Part shown: in pieces, positions 25,970 to 34,624 of the stretch | Numbering within the stretch: the first letter of the stretch is position 1 | Layout of the letters: each line of letters starts with the position of its first letter | NCBI RefSeq assembly: GCF_030580955.1 | Contig: NZ_JAUQON010000009.1 | Coordinates: 62,001 to 126,000 of the forward strand | Length of the DNA: 64,000 nucleotides | Reading direction: 5' to 3' | Source: Hymenobacter convexus | GTDB taxonomy: Bacteria; Bacteroidota; Bacteroidia; Cytophagales; Hymenobacteraceae | Made by a program: the position numbers and the translations under genes | Notes under the pieces: model-generated | Told to the model about the DNA's origin: nothing | Databases searched by the model: none | The model's input: the letters and a program-made list of their open reading frames with translations, nothing else

Positions 25970-28405
25970 ATGCGCATTTCCCTCGACTGGCTTAAAACCC
26001 TTATTCCTACCGACAAACCCGCCGCCGAGATTGGCGCTCTGCTCACCGGCTCGGGCCTGGAAGTGGAGAGCACCGAGGAGTTGGAAAGCATCCCCGGTGG
26101 GCTGCGTGGCGTGGTGCTGGGCACCGTGCTCACCTGCGAGCGCCACCCCGACGCCGACAAGCTCAGCCTGACCACCGTGGACGTGGGCGACGGCACCCCC
26201 CGCCAGATTGTGTGCGGCGCCCCCAACGTAGCCGCCGGCCAGCGCGTGGTGGTGGCCCTCGAAGGCGCCACACTCCACCCTGCCTCCGGCGAGCCGTTTA
26301 AAATCAAGAAAAGCAAAATCCGCGGGGCGGCTTCCGAGGGTATGATTTGCGCCGAGGACGAAATCGGTCTGGGCCAATCGCACGCCGGCATCATGGTGCT
26401 CGACACCGAGTTGCCCAACGGCACACCCGCCGCCGACTACTTCGGCCTGAGCTCCGACACGGTATACGAAATCGGCCTCACGCCCAACCGGGCCGATGCC
26501 GCCTCGCACTACGGCGTGGCCCGCGAGCTGCGCGCCCTACTGCGCCAGCCCTGCCACCTGCCCGATGTAAGCGGCTTTGCCGCGCCGGAGTCGGCGGCGA
26601 ACAACATCAAGGTGACCATTGAAGACGCCGAAGCAGCCCCGCGCTACGCCGGCTTGCTGCTGGAAAATGTGCAGGTGGGCCCGTCGCCGGAGTGGCTGCA
26701 GCGCCGTCTGCGCAGCATCGGGCTCAGCCCCATTAACAACGTGGTGGACGTCACCAACTTCGTGCTGCACGAACTGGGCCAGCCGCTGCATGCTTTCGAT
26801 GCCGACCAGATTACGGGCGGCCAGATTCGCGTGAAGCGGGCTAAAGCTAGCGAGAAATTCGTGACGCTGGATGGCATCGAGCGCAGCCTAAAAGCCGAGG
26901 ATTTGGTGATTGCCGATGCTAACGGGGCGCCGATGGCGCTGGCCGGCGTATTCGGCGGCAAGACTTCGGGCGTGAGCGAGGGCACCACCCGCGTGTTTCT
27001 GGAAAGCGCTTACTTCGGCCCCGCCGCCGTGCGCCGCACCTCCCAGACCCACCAGCTGAAAACCGACGCCTCGTTCCGCTTCGAGCGCGGGACCGACCCG
27101 AACATGGTGCCCGTAGCCCTGAAACGGGCGGCGCTGCTGTTGCAGGAAGTAGCTGGCGCCACCATCGCCGCGCCGGTGGTGGACGAGTACCCCGCGCCCG
27201 TGCCGCCGGCCACCGTGCGCCTGCGCCTGCCCCGCGTGGAGCGGCTGGTGGGCCAGTACATCGCGCCCGAACGCATCCGCCAGATTCTGACGGACCTCGA
27301 CATCGAAATCGCCGAAGAAAACCCCGACGCCAGCGACCAGGATACCTGGACGCTGACCGTGCCGCCCCACAAAGTGGACGTGACCCGCGAGGCCGACGTG
27401 ATTGAGGAAATCCTGCGCATCTATGGCTACAACAACGTGGCTTTGCGGTCGAACAACTCGGCTTCCTTCCTGGCCAAGTTCCCGAACCCCGACCCGGAGG
27501 TGACGCGCGTGAAAATTGCGTCGCTGCTCAGCGGCCAGGGCTTCTCCGAGATTCTGACCAATTCGCTCACCAACTCGCTGTACTTCGAGAAAGAAAGAGA
27601 AGCTAATGATTCGCTGGTGCGCATTCTGAACTACAACAGCGTTGATTTGAACGTGCTGCGGCCCACGCTGCTGCACTCGGGCCTGGAAATTATCCGGCAC
27701 AACATTAACCGCCGCCAGCGCGACCTCAAGCTTTACGAGTTCGGCAAAGTCTATACGCAGAACGAAAACGGTAAGTACCAGGAAAAGAACAAACTGGTGC
27801 TGTACCTGACCGGCAACGCCGCTGGCGAAACCTGGCAGCACAAGTCGGAGAAAGCCACTTTCCACGACCTGGCGGGGGCGGTGCAGCAGGTGCTAGCTGC
27901 CTTGGGCTTCGGCGGGGCGGCCTCGCAGCCGGTGCAGCACGAGTACCTGGCCGGCGGCCTCACGCTGCTGGTGCACAACCAGCCGCTGGCCCAGCTCGGG
28001 GCCGTATCGGCCTCGGTGCTGAAGCGGCTCGATGTGACCCAGCCGGTGTGGTACGCAGAGCTGGATTGGGACGCGCTGAGCAAGAAATACAAGCCCACGC
28101 TGGTGGCCCGCGAGCTGTCAAAATTCCCGGAAGTGCGGCGCGATTTGAGCATTGTAGTTGATACTTCCGTGACCTTCGACCAGCTCCAGCAGATTGCCCG
28201 GCGCACCGAGAAGAGGCTGCTGCAAAGCATCAACGTGTTCGACGTGTACGCCGGCGAAAACCTGGGCGCGGGCAAGAAGTCGTACTCGGTGAGCTTCACC
28301 CTGCAGGATTTCAGCCAGACACTCAGCGAGCAGGCCATCGACCAGGTGATGCAGAAGCTGATTCAGCAGTTTGAGAAGCAGGCCGGGGCGCTGATTCGGA
28401 AGTAG
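25970..28405 (+). CDS. pheT: Phenylalanine--tRNA ligase beta subunit
   Basis: The 811-residue beta chain of the heterotetrameric PheRS that charges tRNA-Phe. Domain order is as in bacteria: N-terminal MRISLDWLKTLIP, tRNA-binding EMAP/OB domain (about 40-150; CERHPDADKLSLTTVDVG, IVCGAPNVAAGQRVVVA), the B3/B4 editing region (SIGLSPINNVVDVTNFVLHE), B5 (RIEI-type IEEILRIYGYNNV), the catalytic-like core and the C-terminal ferredoxin-fold anticodon-binding domain (LSKFPEVRRDLSIVVD). pheS is not in this window. In many Bacteroidota pheT is followed by a coiled-coil gene, zapA and rny; here a histidine kinase and a peptidase gene intervene. Confidence 0.97.
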   Translation: MRISLDWLKTLIPTDKPAAEIGALLTGSGLEVESTEELESIPGGLRGVVLGTVLTCERHPDADKLSLTTVDVGDGTPRQIVCGAPNVAAGQRVVVALEGATLHPASGEPFKIKKSKIRGAASEGMICAEDEIGLGQSHAGIMVLDTELPNGTPAADYFGLSSDTVYEIGLTPNRADAASHYGVARELRALLRQPCHLPDVSGFAAPESAANNIKVTIEDAEAAPRYAGLLLENVQVGPSPEWLQRRLRSIGLSPINNVVDVTNFVLHELGQPLHAFDADQITGGQIRVKRAKASEKFVTLDGIERSLKAEDLVIADANGAPMALAGVFGGKTSGVSEGTTRVFLESAYFGPAAVRRTSQTHQLKTDASFRFERGTDPNMVPVALKRAALLLQEVAGATIAAPVVDEYPAPVPPATVRLRLPRVERLVGQYIAPERIRQILTDLDIEIAEENPDASDQDTWTLTVPPHKVDVTREADVIEEILRIYGYNNVALRSNNSASFLAKFPNPDPEVTRVKIASLLSGQGFSEILTNSLTNSLYFEKEREANDSLVRILNYNSVDLNVLRPTLLHSGLEIIRHNINRRQRDLKLYEFGKVYTQNENGKYQEKNKLVLYLTGNAAGETWQHKSEKATFHDLAGAVQQVLAALGFGGAASQPVQHEYLAGGLTLLVHNQPLAQLGAVSASVLKRLDVTQPVWYAELDWDALSKKYKPTLVARELSKFPEVRRDLSIVVDTSVTFDQLQQIARRTEKRLLQSINVFDVYAGENLGAGKKSYSVSFTLQDFSQTLSEQAIDQVMQKLIQQFEKQAGALIRK

Positions 28406-28411
28406 CAAAGT

Positions 28412-28508
28412 GTAGCGTGGACTCTGCGAGTCCGCGCATGGATGGGTCGTTTTGGTCCCGACCAAGCGTTGCCCACATCTATGCGCGGACTCGCAGAGTC
28501 CACGCTAC
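28412..28508. repeat. Palindromic repeat family 2 (perfect 28-bp arms)
   Basis: Arms 28412-28439 (GTAGCGTGGACTCTGCGAGT...) and 28481-28508 are perfect reverse complements over 28 bases. Each arm contains its own small palindrome GGACTC-TGC-GAGTCC, so a cruciform or nested hairpins can form. The 41-base centre has no reading frame. It fills the gap between convergent pheT and the kinase gene and may act as a terminator. Confidence 0.9.
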
Positions 28509-28511
28509 GCG

Positions 28512-30215
28512 CTAGGCAGCCGTTTCGGGCAGCACCACGGCAAATACCGTTCCCTCGCCGGGTGTGCTGCTCACTTCGAGCGAGCCGCCGCGCTGCTGCA
28601 CAATGGCCTGAATCATGTGCAGGCCCAGGCCGGCGCCTTCGCCCTCGGCCGTGAGGCGGGTGAAGGGCTGAAACAGGCGCTCCCGGTCCCGGGCCAAATC
28701 GATGCCGCGTCCGTTGTCGGCCACGGTGAGCACCACGGCCGCGCCATTCCGCTGGCTGCGCACCTCCACGGCGGGCACCCGGCCGGGGGCGTGGTATTTC
28801 AGGGCGTTGCTGACCAGGTTTTTCAGAATGCTTTCGAGGTAGATGCGGGGGTAATGCACGGTGGGCGCGGCCGCAAAATCGGCCGTGAGCTGGCCCTGCT
28901 GCTGGAAAAGCAGGTCGGCTACTTCGGCCTGCACGGTGGCGTATACATCGGCCAGCGCTACGGTTTCGGGCGGGCTGGCGGCGGCCCCGTGCTGGGTGTG
29001 TAGCATTTGCAGCAGGCCCTGAATGGTGCCGGTGAGGCGCTGCACCTCGGTTTCAATCAGCGTCACGATGTGGTCACGGTCGGCGCCGGGCGCTTCTTCC
29101 TGGTACACTTCCAGCAGGCGCTGCAGGTTGTTGGCGGGGCCTTTCAGGTCGTGGGCCACGATGTGCACGAAGGAATCGAGCGAGGTATTGACCTCGCGCA
29201 GGGCTTGGTTCAGCCGCTGCGCCTCGTGAATGGTGGTGGCCCGCGCCAGGGCCCGGCCGGCGTAGTCGGCCACCAGCGCGAAGAAGGCCCGGTAAGCGTC
29301 GTCGAGCGGGCGCCGGGCGCTCAGGCCCACAATTAGCACCGAGGCGGTGCGGCTGCCCGCGGCCACCAGCAGCGGCAGCAGCAGCGCGCGGGTGGGCGGC
29401 GCGGGCCAGTCGCCGGCCGGCCACGCCCCAAACCGCTCGGGCAGGCTTTCGACCAGCAGCGGCTCGCCCAGGCGCAGGGCTTCGGCCACCGGCCAGCCCA
29501 TGTGGTTGGGCGCGTTGGGGGGCACGGGCAGGGCCGCGGGCGCAGTGGGTTCGCCGGCGGGCAGGCCAAACCAGGCCCGCAGTTGCGCGTGCGCGGCGCC
29601 CGGCTCGTGGGCGTAGAGCAGGGCAAAGGGAATGTCCTCGGCGTCGGTGGCCAGGGCAGCGATGATGTGCTGCGCGGCCTCGGCGGGCAGGGCCGACATG
29701 GCCGTTTGGGAGGTGAGGTGGCTGAGCAGGGCCAGCCGGCGCTGCTGCAACACCGTGGTGGTGGTTTCGAGGGCCGTGACGAAGACACCGCCCACCTGGC
29801 CGGTTTCGTCGTAAATCGGGCTGTGCGAGAACGTGAAGTAAGCTTCTTCCACAAAGCCCTGGCGGTCGGGCAGCACCAGGCCGTTTTCGAAATAAGTGGT
29901 TTCGCCGGCCAGCACCGGCCGGAAGATGTCGAGCAAAAAAGGCCACATCTCGCGCCACCACGGCTCGGCTGGCTGGCCCAGCGCGCCGGGGTGCTTGGCC
30001 TGCAGAATGGCGGCATAGCCGTCGTTGTAGAAATGCACGAGTTCGGGGCCCCAGTGCACCATCATTGGAAAGCGCGAGCCCAGCATGATGTTGACGGCCG
30101 TTATCAGGCTCTGCGGCCAGGTAGCGACGGGCCCGAGCAGCGTCTGCGACCAGTCAAGCGCCCGGATTTGGGCGCCCATCTCTCCCCCGCCTTTAAACAG
30201 TTCCTGTGCCGTCAT
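28512..30215 (-). CDS. Soluble sensor histidine kinase (PAS-GAF-HisKA-HATPase)
   Basis: A 567-residue kinase without membrane segments, so a cytosolic sensor. The N-terminal PAS-like domain (about 15-160; LGPVATWPQSLITAVNIML, PMMVHWGPELVHFYNDGYA) resembles those of bacteriophytochrome-like and stress kinases. A GAF-type region follows (about 170-330). The H-box is FVHIVAHDLKGPANNL near 365, the N-box ILKNLVSNALKYH, the G1 box VADNGRGIDL and G2 GEGAGLGLHMIQAI with TPGEGTVFAVVLPE at the end. Start ATG at 30215. No response regulator gene is adjacent, so it is an orphan kinase. Ligand unknown. Confidence 0.92.
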   Translation of the reverse strand: MTAQELFKGGGEMGAQIRALDWSQTLLGPVATWPQSLITAVNIMLGSRFPMMVHWGPELVHFYNDGYAAILQAKHPGALGQPAEPWWREMWPFLLDIFRPVLAGETTYFENGLVLPDRQGFVEEAYFTFSHSPIYDETGQVGGVFVTALETTTTVLQQRRLALLSHLTSQTAMSALPAEAAQHIIAALATDAEDIPFALLYAHEPGAAHAQLRAWFGLPAGEPTAPAALPVPPNAPNHMGWPVAEALRLGEPLLVESLPERFGAWPAGDWPAPPTRALLLPLLVAAGSRTASVLIVGLSARRPLDDAYRAFFALVADYAGRALARATTIHEAQRLNQALREVNTSLDSFVHIVAHDLKGPANNLQRLLEVYQEEAPGADRDHIVTLIETEVQRLTGTIQGLLQMLHTQHGAAASPPETVALADVYATVQAEVADLLFQQQGQLTADFAAAPTVHYPRIYLESILKNLVSNALKYHAPGRVPAVEVRSQRNGAAVVLTVADNGRGIDLARDRERLFQPFTRLTAEGEGAGLGLHMIQAIVQQRGGSLEVSSTPGEGTVFAVVLPETAA

Positions 30216-30559
30216 AACCAGTGAAGCGGTGATTTAATAGGCCGGTGAGGCTCTTGTCAGTGAAAGGTAATGGCAAACGCGCTACCGCTCCGGCCGGGTG
30301 GGCGCAGCGGGGCGGGCGGCAGGGGGCCACGCCATAATTTTATAGCGGCCGGGTGCGGCAGGGCGTTGCCGCATCAATATGTTGGAACCGAACGGCGCCC
30401 TCAGTGGGAACATATAATAGGGGGGATTTGTAATCCGCGCCAGGTTATTTCGATAAACCCGACTGTAGGGCTGCAGGTCGGCGCATTTGCTATCCGCGCC
30501 GTAAGTTGCGGCCTGATTTACTACGCTCAATTCTAACTTCTTCACCTTTTCCTCCAAGA
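30216..30559. other. Divergent intergenic region, no gene seen
   Basis: 344 bases between the divergent kinase and M16 peptidase genes. It probably holds both promoters. The part around 30410-30550 is AT-richer. Overlapping short frames show no family features, and no exact TAnnTTTG box was found. Confidence 0.5.
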
Positions 30560-33500
30560 ATGAACCTTCGTTTTCTGTCAACCCTGGGCCTGGCCCTGCT
30601 CACCACGGCCAGCTTTGCCCAGCAGAAGCCGGCTGCCAAGGCCCCAGCCGCCAAAACCGCGGCCCTGATGACCACGCCCGGCGGCACCAAGCTCATCGAG
30701 AAAGTAACCAAACAACCCGGCCAGGTGGTGATTCCTTACGAGAAGTACGTGCTGCCCAACGGCCTCACGCTCGTGGTGACCGAGGACCACTCCGACCCGC
30801 TGGTGCACGTCGACGTGACCTACCATGTGGGTTCGGCCCGCGAGCAGATTGGCAAGTCGGGCTTTGCTCACTTCTTTGAGCACATGATGTTCCAGGGCTC
30901 CGACCACGTGGGCGACCAGCAGCACTTCAAGCTGGTGACGGCCGCCGGCGGCACCCTGAACGGCAGCACCAACCAAGACCGCACCAACTACTTCGAAACG
31001 CTGCCCAGCAACCAGCTCGAAACCGGCCTGTGGCTCGAAGCCGACCGCATGGGCTTCCTGCTCGACGCCGTGAGCCAGAAGAAATTCGAAATCCAGCGCT
31101 CGACCGTGAAAAATGAGCGCGGCCAGAACTACGACAACCGCCCCTACGGCCTCGCCAGCGAGTACATCTCGAAAACGCTGTACCCCTACGGCCACCCCTA
31201 CTCCTGGCTCACCATCGGCTACCTTGAGGACCTCGACCGCTCGAACGTGGACGACCTGAAGAACTTCTTCCTGCGCTGGTACGGTCCCAACAACGCCACC
31301 CTGACCGTGGGCGGCGACGTGAAGCCCGCCGAAGTGGTGAAGCTGGCCGAGAAATACTTCGGCTCCATCAAGCGCGGCCCGGCCGTGCCGGTGCAGAAGC
31401 TGCCCGCTCCGGTGCTGACCCAGGACCGCTACGTGAGCTACACCGACAACGTGCGCTTCCCGATGCTGCAAATGGTGTTTCCGACGGTGCCCAACGGCCA
31501 TCCCGACGCCGTGGCCCTCGACGCGCTGGCCGAAGTCATCGGCGGCGGCAAAACGTCGCTGCTCTACAAAAACCTGGTGAAAACCCAAAAAACCGTGCAG
31601 GCCCAGGCCTACCAGCAGAATTCGGAGCTGGGCGGCTTCCTCGATTTTGTGGCCCTGCCCTTCCCCGGCAAAACCCTCGACAGCACGGAGGTCATCATTC
31701 GCAACACGCTGAAAGAGTTTGAGAAGCGCGGCGTGAGCGACGACGACGTGCAGCGCTTCAAGGCCCAGAGCGAGGCGCAGGTCATCAACGGCCTGGCCAG
31801 CGTGCAGGGCAAGGTGAGCCAGCTCGCCGCCAACCAGACCTACTTCAACAACCCCAACTACCTCACCGTTGAGCTGAAGGAGCTGCGCGCCCTCACCAAG
31901 GCCGACGTGCAGCGCGTGTATGACAAGTACGTGAAAGGCAAAAAGGCTGTGATTCTGAGCGTGCTGCCTAAAACCGGCGGCGTAGCGGCGGCCAAGCCCG
32001 ACAACTACACCATCGACAAGGCGGGCTACAAAGCCCCCGACTACGGCTACGCCGGCCTGAAGTACGTGAAGGCCACCGACAATTTCGACCGCAGCAAGCA
32101 GCCCGCTTCCGGCGCCAACCCGGTGGTGAAAGTGCCCGCGCTGTATCAGGAAACCCTACCCAACGGCCTGAAAGTGGTGGGCACGAAGAACACCGAGATT
32201 CCGTCCGTGACCATGCGCCTCACCATCCGCGGCGGCCACCGCCTCGAGCAGGCCATGCCCGGCAAGGCGGGCATTGCCCAACTCACGGCCAGCATGCTGA
32301 ACGAAGGCTCGGAGAAGTACACCGGCGAACAGTTTACGGCCGCGCTCGATAAGCTGGGCTCGACGGTGTCGGTGAATGCCGGCGACAACGAAACCACCGT
32401 GTACGTGCAGAGCCTGACCAAGAACCTGCCCGCCACCATGGCCCTGCTGGAGCAGCGCCTGCTGCACCCGCGCTTCGACGCGGCCGATTTTGCCCGTGTG
32501 AAAAAGCAGCAGCTGGAAAGCATTGCCAACTTCGTCAACCAGCCCGCCGTCATCGCCGACCAGACGTACAACCGCCTGCTTTACGGCACCGGCAACATCG
32601 TGGGCACGCCCGTGGCCGGCACCACCGCCTCGGTGAGCAGCCTCACGCTCGACGACGTGAAGAGCTTCTACAACACCTATTACGCCCCCAACGTGAGCTA
32701 CCTCGTGGCCGTGGGCGATGTGGACCAGACCGCGCTGGACCCGCAGCTTGGCTTCCTGAAAAACTGGGCCAAGAAGGACGTGACCATCCCGACCGACATG
32801 GCCGGCGTGCAACCCGACAAAACCACGGTGTACTTCGTGAACAAGCCGGGCGCGGCCCAGTCCGAAATCCGCGTGGGCTACCTCACCGACCTGAAGTACG
32901 ACGCCACCGGCACGTACTACAAAGCTGGCCTAGCCAACTACGTGCTCGGCAGCGCCTTCAACTCGCGCATCAACTTGAACCTGCGCGAGAACAAAGGCTA
33001 CACCTACGGCGCCCGCTCGGGCTTTGCCGGCACGCGCTACGCAGGTCCGTTCACGGCCCAGGCCGGCGTGCGCGCCGACGCCACGGCCGCTTCGGTGAAG
33101 GAGTTCATGAGCGAAATTAAGAACTACCCGAACGGTATCTCGGACGAGGAACTGGCGTTCACGCAGTCGTCCATCGGCCAGAGCGATGCCCTTCGCTACG
33201 AAACCGGCCAGCAGAAAGCCGGGTTCCTCTCGCGCCTCGTGGAGTACAACCTCGAGCCGACCTACGTGAACCAGCAGACCGAAATCCTGAAAAACCTGAA
33301 GAAGGAAGACGTGCAGGCCATCGCCAAGCAGTACCTGCCGGCCGATAAAATGTACATCGTGGTAGTGGGCGACGAGAAGCAGCTGCCCTCGCTGCAGGCC
33401 CTGGGCTACCCCGTGGTGCAGCTCGACCTGGAAGGCAAGCCCGTAGCGGCGGCTGAAATGCAAAAGATGCCCGCAACAATGCAGGGCCAGATGTCGATGC

Positions 33501-33586
33501 CGATGCCCGCCACCGACGACAAAACCAAGGAGAAAACCGAAGACGGCGGCAAGCTGAAGGTGAAAACCAAGAAGGCCAAGTCGTAA
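30560..33586 (+). CDS. M16 family zinc metallopeptidase (exported, two-domain)
   Basis: A 1008-residue insulinase-type peptidase. Start ATG at 30560 (MNLRFLSTLGLALLTTASFA) opens a signal peptide. The first M16 unit has the inverted zinc motif HFFEH near residues 104-108 (GFAHFFEHMMFQG) with the distal Glu in VKNERGQNYDNRPYG about 80 residues later. The second unit (from about 540; LPNGLKVVGTKNTEIPSVT) lacks HxxEH, as usual for the inactive half that completes the chamber; it includes NLRENKGYTYGARSGF. The C-terminus is a low-complexity charged tail ending KLKVKTKKAKS. It likely degrades peptides in the periplasm. Confidence 0.94.
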   Translation: MNLRFLSTLGLALLTTASFAQQKPAAKAPAAKTAALMTTPGGTKLIEKVTKQPGQVVIPYEKYVLPNGLTLVVTEDHSDPLVHVDVTYHVGSAREQIGKSGFAHFFEHMMFQGSDHVGDQQHFKLVTAAGGTLNGSTNQDRTNYFETLPSNQLETGLWLEADRMGFLLDAVSQKKFEIQRSTVKNERGQNYDNRPYGLASEYISKTLYPYGHPYSWLTIGYLEDLDRSNVDDLKNFFLRWYGPNNATLTVGGDVKPAEVVKLAEKYFGSIKRGPAVPVQKLPAPVLTQDRYVSYTDNVRFPMLQMVFPTVPNGHPDAVALDALAEVIGGGKTSLLYKNLVKTQKTVQAQAYQQNSELGGFLDFVALPFPGKTLDSTEVIIRNTLKEFEKRGVSDDDVQRFKAQSEAQVINGLASVQGKVSQLAANQTYFNNPNYLTVELKELRALTKADVQRVYDKYVKGKKAVILSVLPKTGGVAAAKPDNYTIDKAGYKAPDYGYAGLKYVKATDNFDRSKQPASGANPVVKVPALYQETLPNGLKVVGTKNTEIPSVTMRLTIRGGHRLEQAMPGKAGIAQLTASMLNEGSEKYTGEQFTAALDKLGSTVSVNAGDNETTVYVQSLTKNLPATMALLEQRLLHPRFDAADFARVKKQQLESIANFVNQPAVIADQTYNRLLYGTGNIVGTPVAGTTASVSSLTLDDVKSFYNTYYAPNVSYLVAVGDVDQTALDPQLGFLKNWAKKDVTIPTDMAGVQPDKTTVYFVNKPGAAQSEIRVGYLTDLKYDATGTYYKAGLANYVLGSAFNSRINLNLRENKGYTYGARSGFAGTRYAGPFTAQAGVRADATAASVKEFMSEIKNYPNGISDEELAFTQSSIGQSDALRYETGQQKAGFLSRLVEYNLEPTYVNQQTEILKNLKKEDVQAIAKQYLPADKMYIVVVGDEKQLPSLQALGYPVVQLDLEGKPVAAAEMQKMPATMQGQMSMPMPATDDKTKEKTEDGGKLKVKTKKAKS

Positions 33587-33631
33587 AACGGGCCGTTGGT
33601 CGTTGGCAACGTTGCTGACAACGACTAGAAG

Positions 33632-33725
33632 AACGTCATGCTGAGCGAAGTCGAAGCATCTCTACTGCAATGGTAATTATTTACTTGCGCGGTAGAGATG
33701 CTTCGACTTCGCTCAGCATGACGTT
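33632..33725. repeat. Palindromic repeat family 1, copy H
   Basis: Arms AACGTCATGCTGAGCGAAGT and ACTTCGCTCAGCATGACGTT are exact reverse complements and continue through CGAAGCATCTCTAC. The GAAGTCG / CGACTTC variant differs from copy C (GAAGCCG / CGGCTTC) on both arms. Followed by TTTTTCTTTT, it could end the M16 transcript. Confidence 0.9.
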
Positions 33726-33863
33726 TTTCTTTTATCCCTACAACCATTTGAACTGTTATACTTCTAAAACCAAAGCTGCCTGAGATACAAGCTGCGAGCA
33801 AGCGCGGGGTAAAGCGTAGCTTTCGGCTTGCCGCTTTATCTTCACGCAAAAATTTACTCGACC

Positions 33864-34160
33864 GTGGCCTCCTCCCAACAGCTTGCGCAACTCGACCGCC
33901 TGGAGCGGCAGATTACCACCTTAGTGGCTGCCTATCAGGAACTGCGCGAGGAAATGGCCGATGCCACCACCACCATTCAGCAGCTCAAGGCCGACGTGCG
34001 CGAGAAGGACCGCCAACTCAAGGAGCGCCAAAACCAGGAAAATATTGTTAAACTTGTACACACCATAGCTGGGGAACCCACCCACGCCAACGAACTTAAA
34101 CTACGCCTCAACGAATACATCCGCGAACTGGACAAGTGTCTTGCCTATTTGAGAGACTAA
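33864..34160 (+). CDS. Small coiled-coil protein upstream of zapA (ZapB-like)
   Basis: A 98-residue soluble coiled-coil protein (LDRLERQITTLVAAYQELRE, TTTIQQLKADVREKDRQLKE) with a short helical C-terminus (ANELKLRLNEYIRELDKCLA). The start is uncertain: GTG at 33864 (VASSQQLAQ) is chosen over a TTG at 33828. Its place directly before zapA, its size and coil content match the conserved small gene found there in many Bacteroidota, where a divisome role parallel to ZapB is plausible; no direct sequence similarity to ZapB is claimed. zapA begins 39 nt downstream. Confidence 0.7.
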   Translation: MASSQQLAQLDRLERQITTLVAAYQELREEMADATTTIQQLKADVREKDRQLKERQNQENIVKLVHTIAGEPTHANELKLRLNEYIRELDKCLAYLRD

Positions 34161-34199
34161 CCCACTGACCCTCCCCTCCCCCGCCGTAACTTCCGCCGT

Positions 34200-34493
34200 A
34201 TGAGCGAACTAGCCATTAAAATTCGTATTGCTGACCGGGACTATCCCATGCGCGTAGACGTGCAGGATGAGGAACGGCTGCGCCTGGCCGGACGGCTGCT
34301 GGGCGACAAGCTACGCGAATTCCGGGAAGGCTACGGCATTCAGGACAAGCAGGACTTGCTGGCCATGGTAGCGCTGGCTACGATGGCCGACCAATTGAAA
34401 GTGAGCAAGGAAAAGGATGGCACCGATGCGGCGCTGACCGAACGGCTGGCTCGTTTCGACGAGCTGCTTTCAGGCGTGGTGCTGGCGGGCTGA
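34200..34493 (+). CDS. zapA: Cell division protein ZapA
   Basis: A 97-residue ZapA, which binds FtsZ filaments and bundles them at midcell. Typical features are the short N-terminal beta part with IKIRIADRDYPMRVDVQDEE and LRLAGRLLGDKL, followed by a long helix (QDKQDLLAMVALATMADQLKVS) that makes the coiled-coil tetramer. Start ATG at 34200. It follows the coiled-coil gene and precedes rny, the conserved Bacteroidota order. The 131-base gap to rny is structured (see hairpins at 34525 and 34589). Confidence 0.9.
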   Translation: MSELAIKIRIADRDYPMRVDVQDEERLRLAGRLLGDKLREFREGYGIQDKQDLLAMVALATMADQLKVSKEKDGTDAALTERLARFDELLSGVVLAG

Positions 34494-34524
34494 GTTAGCC
34501 CGCCTGGCACCCACACACTCGTTG

Positions 34525-34571
34525 GCCCGGTTGGGCGGCGCGGCAATCGGCCGCTTCCGCCTAGCCCGGGC
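34525..34571 (+). ncRNA. GC-rich long hairpin between zapA and rny; possible small RNA
   Basis: GCCCGG and GGCGG at 34525-34538 pair with CCGCC and CCGGGC at 34556-34571, and the interior GCGGC / GCCGC closes on a short loop. The result is one long stem with small internal bulges. Long bulged stems are typical of 6S RNA, which lies near zapA in proteobacteria. No consensus was checked, so identity as 6S RNA is only a guess; it may be a simple attenuator. Confidence 0.2.
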
Positions 34572-34588
34572 ACTTCTGTTCTACCTGG

Positions 34589-34620
34589 TTATGGTTTTTC
34601 ACCCACCCCAAAAACCATAA
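34589..34620 (+). promoter_or_regulatory. Perfect hairpin in the rny leader
   Basis: TTATGGTTTTT (34589-34599) and AAAAACCATAA (34610-34620) are perfect 11-base reverse complements around the C-rich loop CACCCACCCC. The stem ends 4 nt before the rny ATG at 34625, so it would cover the ribosome landing site. A role in translational or autogenous control of RNase Y is inference. Confidence 0.5.
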
Positions 34621-34624
34621 TTAC

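Noticed and set aside
28512..30215. Reading the kinase as a bacteriophytochrome
   Set aside because: There is no PHY domain and no chromophore cysteine or GAF-His pattern that could be recognised; only PAS/GAF-like regions are seen.
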